NCBI GenBank assembly: GCA_903861235.1
Contig: CAIOTP010000013.1
Span: 1 to 11,609, forward strand
Length of the DNA stretch: 11,609 nt
DNA from: an uncultured bacterium
GTDB taxonomy: Bacteria; Planctomycetota; Phycisphaerae; Phycisphaerales; SM1A02
Direction: 5' to 3'
Every line of letters begins with the position of its first letter. Positions within the stretch are counted from its first letter, which is position 1. A program made the translations under genes and the position numbers. The notes under the pieces were generated by a model. The model had not been told where the DNA came from. It saw nothing but the letters and a program-made list of their open reading frames with translations, and ran no database searches. Positions 6,555 to 11,609 of this stretch are shown one piece after another.

Positions 6555-7384
6555 CGGGTCCCCCAGTCGGGAAGTCGTTCGATGCGGGAGAGTCGCTGGA
6601 TCGCGATCAGTCCGGCGATCAGCATGACCGCCGCCGCCGCCAGAAGCAGGTTGCCGGCGGGCTGATCGAGCAGGATGCGGGTGTAGCCCTCCACCGAGGA
6701 GGCCAGGATGGGAATGGCGACCAGCGGCGCAATCGCGAGCACATTCGCGGCCGTGCGGCTGTACGCCATGATGGTCCGCGCTCGACGTCGCACACGGGCC
6801 CGCTCCACCAGCGAGAGCGCCAGCCGATCGGTGGTGTCGGCCAGGTTGCCGCCCGCGGAAAGCTGGATGATCAGCGCCAGGCCGAACGCTCGCAGCGAAG
6901 CGAGCGGGCTCTGCAGGAGCACATGGCGGATGGCCGAGGCCAGCTCCTCGCCCATGCTCTCGCGTTGCATCACCTCGTGGAGCGCCACACGGGTCTCGCC
7001 GCGGCTCTCGTCGGCCAGGATCTGCAGCATGCCGGACAGGGGAATGCCCGCGCGGAGCGCCCGGCTGGCGGAACCGATGGCCTCCACGGCATGCCGCTCC
7101 TCCTCCTCCGAGCGGCGGAGCCTGCGTCGGGATCGGACGAGGCCGGTCACGCCCAGGGTCAGTGCCAGCACCGCCACCGTGGGTCCGGGCCGTTCGGAGA
7201 GCCAGCCCACCAGCGCGGCGGCGGCCAGACTCATCATGAGCGAAGGCCACCATGATTCTCCGGACCTGGCCTTGGCGGGCTGGGCCGTCGTCATGGTCCG
7301 TTCCGGCCGGGCCAGGAGCATGACCAGCACGGCGGCGACCAGGCCGGCCAGCGCGGGCATGAGCCATGTGGGCGTGGCGGTCAT
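6551..7384 (-). CDS. tadB: TadB inner-membrane platform protein (type II secretion F domain)
   Basis: A 277-residue protein. Three hydrophobic segments (about 8-25, 48-61, 68-84) precede a basic stretch RSRRRLRR and a GspF-type domain at about 98-205 (SRALRAGIPLSGMLQILADE, then FGLALIIQLSAGGNLADTTD). Two C-terminal helices follow at about 212-230 and 244-262. The pattern L-x-x-G-x-x-L-x-x-x-L and Q-x-S-A-G-G-N-L is characteristic of TadB. It would form the inner-membrane platform with TadC. The start at ATG 7384 overlaps the cpaF stop by 4 nt (ATGA) and has GAGGT 6 nt upstream, so the longer upstream open frame is rejected. Confidence 0.92.
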   Translation of the reverse strand: MTATPTWLMPALAGLVAAVLVMLLARPERTMTTAQPAKARSGESWWPSLMMSLAAAALVGWLSERPGPTVAVLALTLGVTGLVRSRRRLRRSEEEERHAVEAIGSASRALRAGIPLSGMLQILADESRGETRVALHEVMQRESMGEELASAIRHVLLQSPLASLRAFGLALIIQLSAGGNLADTTDRLALSLVERARVRRRARTIMAYSRTAANVLAIAPLVAIPILASSVEGYTRILLDQPAGNLLLAAAAVMLIAGLIAIQRLSRIERLPDWGTR

Positions 7385-8679
7385 GCCGACACCTCGGACA
7401 GGCGGCCCGCCGCAAAGGTGGCGGCTGGCGGCTCGCAGCCCCGTGCCCGGAGCAGTTCCATGAAGTCGGGCACGGCACCGGTGGCCTCGAAGTGACCGAC
7501 CACGCGACCTTCCTGCACCGACTGCAACCGAAAGCGGTGGAGCACCTGGGTGCGGATCGTGTCGTCCGTGGAACCCTGGACCTCGACCACCTCGCCGATC
7601 ACGCGGCGACCGTCCGGTAGCCGGGAAAGATGCACCACCAGCTGGATCGCGGAGGCCACGTAGTCGCGGAGGACCCGCAGCGGCATGTCCAGGCCGCCCA
7701 TGGAGAGCATGGACTCGAGCCGGATCAGCGTGTCCCTGGCGCTGTTGGCGTGGAGCGTGGTCATGCTGCCTTCGTGGCCCGTGTTCATGGCCTGGAGCAT
7801 GTCGAAGGTCTCCGCTCCTCGGCACTCGCCCACGATGATCCGGTCCGGCCGCATGCGAAGCGCATTGCGGAGCAGGTCCCGGGCCGTGATCTCGCCGATG
7901 CCTTCCACGTTGGCCGCTCGCGTCTCCAGTCGCACCACATGACTGCCCTGGAGGCGGAGTTCGGCGGCATCCTCGATGGTGATCACGCGCTCGCGGGGAT
8001 CCAGGGACGCGGACACCGCGTTGAGCAGGGTGGTCTTGCCCACACCTGCACCGCCGGAAAGGATGATGTTGAGCCGACCTCGCACGGCCGCCCGGAGCAG
8101 GTCGGCCGTGGCCGCTGGAAGCGTGCCCAACGCCACGAGCCGGTCGAGGGTGAGTGCCTGCTCGGGGAACCGGCGGATGCTCAGCTGGGGCCCGTCCACC
8201 GCCAGCGGTGCGATGACCGCGTTCACGCGCGATCCGTCCGGCAGGCGGGCGTCCACCATGGGGCTCCGCTCGTCGATCCGGCGGCCGGCGTTCCGCACCA
8301 GGCGATGGATCACATGCAGCAGATGGGCGGCGTCACGGAAGCTGGAGCTGGAGAGCTCGATCCGGCCGTTTCGTTCGACGAAGATCCGATCCGGTCGCAC
8401 CACCAGGATGTCGGTCAGGTCCGGATCGGCCAGCAGGGGCTCGAGGGGTCCCAGACCGAACATGTCGTCCAGCACGCCGCGCACCAGCCAGTCACGATCC
8501 GCCCCCGACATGGTCCGTCCGGAACGGTCCAGGGCCTGTTCGATGCGGGTCGTGCAGTCGGCCACCAGGCTCTGCCGGTCCAGTCGCTCCGCAGCGACGA
8601 AGTCGAAGGTCGACATGAGCCGCTCGTGAAGTTCACGGCGGATCTCGGCCAGCGGCGCCTGGGCGGTCGAACGGGTCAC
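7381..8679 (-). CDS. cpaF: CpaF/TadA assembly ATPase
   Basis: A 432-residue secretion ATPase of the VirB11/CpaF type that powers Tad pilus assembly from the cytoplasm. After an N-terminal helical region (1-80) come the typical FGLGPLEPLLADPDLTDI (74-91), SPMVDARLPDGSRVN (139-153) and SIRRF (167-171). The catalytic core has Walker A GGAGVGKTT (209-217), an Asp box ITIEDAAELRL (233-243), the Walker B region RPDRIIVGECRG (277-288) with Glu285, and a His box GHEGSMTTLHAN (301-312). All expected motifs are intact. The start is GTG 8679, whose GTGA overlaps the cpaC stop; GAGGAG lies 11 nt upstream. ATG at residue 22 is a less likely alternative. The neighbours tadB and tadC are its usual partners. 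Confidence 0.96.
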   Translation of the reverse strand: MTRSTAQAPLAEIRRELHERLMSTFDFVAAERLDRQSLVADCTTRIEQALDRSGRTMSGADRDWLVRGVLDDMFGLGPLEPLLADPDLTDILVVRPDRIFVERNGRIELSSSSFRDAAHLLHVIHRLVRNAGRRIDERSPMVDARLPDGSRVNAVIAPLAVDGPQLSIRRFPEQALTLDRLVALGTLPAATADLLRAAVRGRLNIILSGGAGVGKTTLLNAVSASLDPRERVITIEDAAELRLQGSHVVRLETRAANVEGIGEITARDLLRNALRMRPDRIIVGECRGAETFDMLQAMNTGHEGSMTTLHANSARDTLIRLESMLSMGGLDMPLRVLRDYVASAIQLVVHLSRLPDGRRVIGEVVEVQGSTDDTIRTQVLHRFRLQSVQEGRVVGHFEATGAVPDFMELLRARGCEPPAATFAAGRLSEVSA

Positions 8680-10445
8680 GGCGCGGGAAGCTCCTCGGGA
8701 GGCGTCGCCGGAGCGGGATCGGCCGCCGTCTCGGACGAAGGCTCCGCGTCCGCCACCGCCTCCTCGGCCACGCCTTCAGGCATGGGATCCGCGGCGGGTC
8801 GACGGGGCTCGTCGGACCGGCGCCATGCACCGGGGCCGCGAAGGCCGGTCAGGCCGAGGGCCTTCAGCCGCGTGAGCGTGCCCAGGTCCGTGTTGCCGCT
8901 CATGCGGCCTTCCATGAAGAGTTCCCAGTCGTTGGGCGTCTGATGCAGGTCGCCGGGCATGGGGCGATCCATGCCGTCATCGAGCGGCTCCACCAGGTCC
9001 GCGGTCACCATGACCACCAGCTCGGTCTGGTCCTGCTCGTAACGCACGCTGCGGAAAAGGGCGCCGAACACGGGGATGTCGCCGAGCACCGGAATCTTGG
9101 CCACGCGGGCCTGATCCTTGGTCCGAAGCAGACCGGCCATGGCGAAAGACTGGCCGTTGCCCAGTTCCACCGTGGTCTTGGACCTTCGCACGATGATGCT
9201 GGGCACCTCGAAACCGGCCTGCTTCACACTGCCGATGGTGGAGAGTTCGCTCACCTCGGGCGCCACCTCCAGGCGGATGCGACCGTCACCAAGCACCTCG
9301 GGCCGGAAGTTCAGCCGGATGCCGTAGTCCTTGTACTCGATGGTCACGGCGTTGCCCACGCCACCGTTCATGCCCTGCACCACGGGGATCGGGAACTCGC
9401 CGCCCACCAGGAAGGTGGCCTGCTGGCCGCTGATGGCCACCAGGTTCGGCTCGGCCAGCAGCCGCACGTAGCTGTTCTGCACCAGGGCCTGGATGTAGAA
9501 CTCCAGGTCGGCTCCGGGCACGCCTCCAAAGAGCGTGGTCGCGCTGGACACCGGGATGCTGTTGAAGCCGAAGTTGGGGCTCGTCACCGTGGAGGCTTGC
9601 GTCGCAGGTCCGGCCAGCGTGGCGGTCTGAGCGGCACCGGCACCTGGAGCGATCGAAACCTGCTGGAAGGGCGTGCCTGCGCCCGGAGCCTGCATGCCAC
9701 CGAAGAAGCTCGAGCCACCCACCACCGCGCCGAAGGCCAGCTCGCGCAACGCCTGACGGCTCGCCTCGGCGATCCGCACCCGCAGCTGCACCTGGCGAAG
9801 GCCGGTGATGCGGGTCAGGTCCACCCACTTGGTGCCGCTCGCGTCCATGTAGTTCTTCACCAGCGCGCCGGTGCCCACGTCGGGCACGTTGCCTCGCAGC
9901 GAGATCGCGCCGCCCACGTCGTCGGCCTGAAGCTCCACGCCGAAGATGCGCTTCAGGCGGTTCTGCAGCTCCGCGCTGTCCAGCCCCACCGAGATGCGCC
10001 GGGTCACCGAGGAACCGTCCTCCAGCCGCAGCACCAGGTCGGTCTGACCGACCGTCTTGCCGATCACGATGATCTCCTCGGGCGAGACCGGACGGGCATC
10101 CGCCACCGCGGGATGTGCCACCACCACCATGCTCACGCGGCCCTGCGTCTTCACCACGGTCGACCCACCCATGACCAGCGAAACCGCGTCGCTCAGCGGC
10201 GCTCCCGGCGCCGAGGCGAAGGCCTTCGCCGTCGGAGCGGCAGGTTCCGCCCTTGCGGGCTCGGACACCATCACCGGTCCCACGAAGTCGGGATCCGAAG
10301 TCTCGATCACGCGCAGCGGCTCGCTCGCCAGGGGCCCCACGCTCGAGGAAGCCGCCCCAGCGTGAACGGTGGCCAGCACCGCCAGGATCGCCGGTGCCAG
10401 TCTCGGCGAAGTGCGGGAGCGGATCTGGAGTCGGTCGCGCTTCAT
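8676..10445 (-). CDS. cpaC: CpaC/RcpA outer-membrane secretin
   Basis: A 589-residue secretin forming the outer-membrane channel of the Tad pilus. A signal peptide occupies about 1-32. An N-terminal pilus domain follows at about 84-153 (VVKTQGRVSMVVVAHPAVAD, then the EEIIVIGKTVGQTDLVL pattern), then a BON-like segment at about 157-210. The secretin core is at about 314-487: LLAEPNLVAISGQQATFLVG, GGEFPIP, YGIRLNFRP, and IPVLGDIPVFGALFRS (451-466). A Gly/Ala/Thr-rich stretch at about 240-310 interrupts before the core. The last 85 residues are low-complexity Pro/Ala/Glu-rich, beyond the usual secretin end. ATG 10445 overlaps the cpaB stop (ATGA) with GGAGG 9 nt upstream. CpaB, CpaD-like and TadD proteins nearby are its expected partners. 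Confidence 0.95.
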   Translation of the reverse strand: MKRDRLQIRSRTSPRLAPAILAVLATVHAGAASSSVGPLASEPLRVIETSDPDFVGPVMVSEPARAEPAAPTAKAFASAPGAPLSDAVSLVMGGSTVVKTQGRVSMVVVAHPAVADARPVSPEEIIVIGKTVGQTDLVLRLEDGSSVTRRISVGLDSAELQNRLKRIFGVELQADDVGGAISLRGNVPDVGTGALVKNYMDASGTKWVDLTRITGLRQVQLRVRIAEASRQALRELAFGAVVGGSSFFGGMQAPGAGTPFQQVSIAPGAGAAQTATLAGPATQASTVTSPNFGFNSIPVSSATTLFGGVPGADLEFYIQALVQNSYVRLLAEPNLVAISGQQATFLVGGEFPIPVVQGMNGGVGNAVTIEYKDYGIRLNFRPEVLGDGRIRLEVAPEVSELSTIGSVKQAGFEVPSIIVRRSKTTVELGNGQSFAMAGLLRTKDQARVAKIPVLGDIPVFGALFRSVRYEQDQTELVVMVTADLVEPLDDGMDRPMPGDLHQTPNDWELFMEGRMSGNTDLGTLTRLKALGLTGLRGPGAWRRSDEPRRPAADPMPEGVAEEAVADAEPSSETAADPAPATPPEELPAP

Positions 10446-11383
10446 CGAGGAGAGCCTCCGGTGCCGGTCTTGTTGTCCGATCCCTTGCCGCTCCCGGTCT
10501 GGAACGGATGACGGACCGTGTCGTCGCCCTTGACCACGATCACCTCCCACACGGCAGCGGGGGACGGTGTGGCGGGGTTCGCGGGCGGTGCGGTCGCCGT
10601 GGACGGCTTGGTCGTGGTTGCAGGAGCGGCGGCCGGCGTCTCCGGCCGTCCTCCCTCGACACCCACCAGCGTCTCGGTGGTGGCGGGGGCCGATCCTGAG
10701 GGGCTCGCATCTCCCTCCGGTCGAAGGACCAGTCCGATGGTGCCCTTGGTGCTGGCCAATTCGATCTGGCTGGCCTGAGCAGGTGAAGTGAGCAGCGTGA
10801 CGGTCATGCGTCGAGGCAGGGAACGGCGCTCCGGAGCATCGGCCTCCTTGGCCACCGCGTCCTGGTTGACCGCCAACACACGGACACCCTCCACGATGGG
10901 ACGAGTGACCGTCTCCCGCGCACCGCCGCCACGGGCAGGCACTTCGATGGTGGCCAGCACATCCACCATGGCGCCCGGGAAGAGCACCACGCCGGGCCCT
11001 GCTTCGCGAAGCATGACCGTGATGGCGCGAGATCCGGCCGGGATCTGGCCCACCAGGGCAGGGCCCGAGCCTCGCGCGGCCAGATCCGCCTCCTGCAGCG
11101 TCTGGCCCTTGCTCATGTTGTTCGCCAGGGGTCGACCCACCACGGCCCGGGTGACCGCCGCCACCTCGTCCTCGGTGGCCTTCCAACTGGGGGCCGGAGC
11201 CACATCGGAGGCATCCAGGCGATGTCCCGCGGACAGGTCCTTGCTGGTCACCAGACGGCCCGCCAAGCCGCGGCGGGGGCCCGCATCCTGGGCGGTCAGG
11301 GTCTGCTGCAGCACCGTCACCAGGGCCGCGGCCGCCAAGGCCGCCACCACGGCAAGGGTGATCAATCGGGTCGGTTGCACCAT
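10442..11383 (-). CDS. cpaB: CpaB/RcpC Flp pilus assembly protein
   Basis: A 313-residue periplasmic protein anchored by an N-terminal hydrophobic segment (about 6-25). A SAF-type domain lies at about 41-105 (VTSKDLSAGHRLDASDV, GRPLANNMSKGQTL). The RcpC/CpaB domain is at about 110-222 (IPAGSRAITVML, GVVLFPGAMVDVLATI, LLTSPAQASQIELASTKGTI). The family order and spacing are typical. A Pro/Ala/Thr-rich linker (about 224-276) leads to WEVIVVKGDDTVRHPF and a Gly/Ser/Lys tail. CpaB proteins work with the CpaC secretin at the outer membrane. GGAGA sits 3 nt before ATG 11383, a close but usable ribosome site. It is the first complete gene of the cluster in the window, 111 bp after the preceding TadE-like stop, so an internal promoter is possible. 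Confidence 0.93.
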   Translation of the reverse strand: MVQPTRLITLAVVAALAAAALVTVLQQTLTAQDAGPRRGLAGRLVTSKDLSAGHRLDASDVAPAPSWKATEDEVAAVTRAVVGRPLANNMSKGQTLQEADLAARGSGPALVGQIPAGSRAITVMLREAGPGVVLFPGAMVDVLATIEVPARGGGARETVTRPIVEGVRVLAVNQDAVAKEADAPERRSLPRRMTVTLLTSPAQASQIELASTKGTIGLVLRPEGDASPSGSAPATTETLVGVEGGRPETPAAAPATTTKPSTATAPPANPATPSPAAVWEVIVVKGDDTVRHPFQTGSGKGSDNKTGTGGSPR

Positions 11384-11420
11384 TCGTCTCCAGTTGGGCC
11401 CCGCGGCCAGTGCCGGACAG

Positions 11421-11442
11421 GGGGTCGTGCCCGCACGACCCC
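11421..11442. other. Strong perfect hairpin in the cpaB leader
   Basis: GGGGTCGTGC (11421-11430) and GCACGACCCC (11433-11442) are 10-bp perfect arms separated by CC. The element lies 38 nt before the cpaB start and 52 nt after the TadE-like stop. No T run follows on either strand, so a classical rho-independent terminator is unlikely. It could be a 3'-end stabiliser of the upstream message, an attenuating structure or a dyad operator. The rest of the 11384-11494 gap shows only a loose -10-like TATCCT on the minus strand near 11450-11460, without a matching -35. Confidence 0.5.
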
Positions 11443-11494
11443 TTCCTTCACGAGGATAATCGCGGCGCTCGCCGGGCGGAACGCACCCGGGGGT

Positions 11495-11609
11495 TCAGGC
11501 GTCGGGTTCCTTGACCATGGAAGCTCGGCCTTCCAAGGCGGAGGGCAGAGGCATGATCGAACTCAGGCCCAGCAGCCTGACCGACGCGTAGGGGACTTCC
11601 ACCTGCACC
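11495..11609 (-). CDS. C-terminal end of a TadE/TadG-like pseudopilin (partial)
   Basis: From the right edge the minus strand has an open frame of 37 codons ending in TGA at 11497-11495. It reads V-x-V-E-V-P-Y near the start and ends GRASMVKEPDA. TadE-type minor pseudopilins characteristically end with a beta strand plus V-x-Y/PY, then a hydrophobic stretch and A-x-M-x-x-E-P, so this tail fits well. TadE/F/G are minor pilin-like proteins required in Tad assembly. The same strand and the position just before cpaB support membership of the pilus cluster. The bulk of the gene lies outside, so which of TadE, TadF or TadG it is cannot be said. Confidence 0.6.
   Translation of the reverse strand, partial: VQVEVPYASVRLLGLSSIMPLPSALEGRASMVKEPDA

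Noticed and set aside
6555..7478. N-terminal extension of the tadC frame across tadB
   Set aside because: The extension is Arg/Gly/His-rich shadow. The TadC-like membrane protein begins at the ATGA overlap at 6554.
7385..7825. Upstream extension of the tadB frame into cpaF
   Set aside because: Not hydrophobic or TadB-like. The ATGA overlap with GAGGT at the proper distance marks the start at 7384.
8943..10511. 522-codon plus-strand open frame opposite cpaC
   Set aside because: His/Gly/Arg-rich antisense shadow of the secretin, with no recognisable domain or ribosome site.
10446..11186. Upstream extension of the cpaC frame into cpaB
   Set aside because: A clear signal peptide starts at ATG 10445 with GGAGG upstream. 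The extension is low-complexity shadow.

Overview
The window is a high-GC bacterial chromosome segment with tightly packed genes. The combination of a Tad/Flp pilus cluster with a large membrane-anchored Ser/Thr protein kinase, plus the GC-rich codon use, suggests a planctomycete (Phycisphaerae-like). That is inference; a myxobacterial or other deltaproteobacterial-type source cannot be excluded from sequence alone.

Left part (1-4117): an FUSC-family membrane protein runs leftward off the window edge (1-1635, minus). A receptor-like Ser/Thr kinase with a C-terminal block of about 12 membrane helices is transcribed divergently from it (1703-4117, plus). The two starts are separated by only about 67 bp.

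Middle (4118-4563): a converging intergenic stretch holds a rho-independent terminator serving the minus strand. It is followed by a 59-residue Flp-type prepilin gene (4201-4380, minus) with a clear GxxxxEF processing site. The pilin leader is noticeably less GC-rich than its surroundings and carries two adjacent perfect palindromes next to and over the ribosome-binding site.

Right part (4564-11609): a leftward Tad (tight adherence, type IVc pilus) assembly cluster. In transcription order it contains a TadE/TadG-like pseudopilin end (partial, enters from the right edge), cpaB, cpaC secretin, cpaF/tadA ATPase, tadB, tadC, an OmpA/CpaD-like lipoprotein, tadD TPR lipoprotein and flp pilin. The junctions cpaB/cpaC, cpaC/cpaF, cpaF/tadB and tadB/tadC are all 4-nt ATGA or GTGA overlaps. 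The OmpA/CpaD-like gene and tadD overlap by 1 nt (TGATG). This is the pattern of one translationally coupled operon.

Together these genes would make the outer-membrane secretin channel (CpaC with CpaB and the two lipoproteins), the inner-membrane platform (TadB/TadC), the assembly motor (CpaF) and the fibre subunit (Flp). A prepilin peptidase (TadV/CpaA) and the localisation ATPase TadZ/CpaE are not in the window; they may lie outside it. No tRNA, rRNA, CRISPR array, insertion sequence or phage gene was seen. No wholly new system was found. The most unusual points are the duplicated segment inside the pilin helix, the palindromes at its ribosome-binding site, the kinase's unidentified membrane domain and the degenerate OmpA motif of the lipoprotein.
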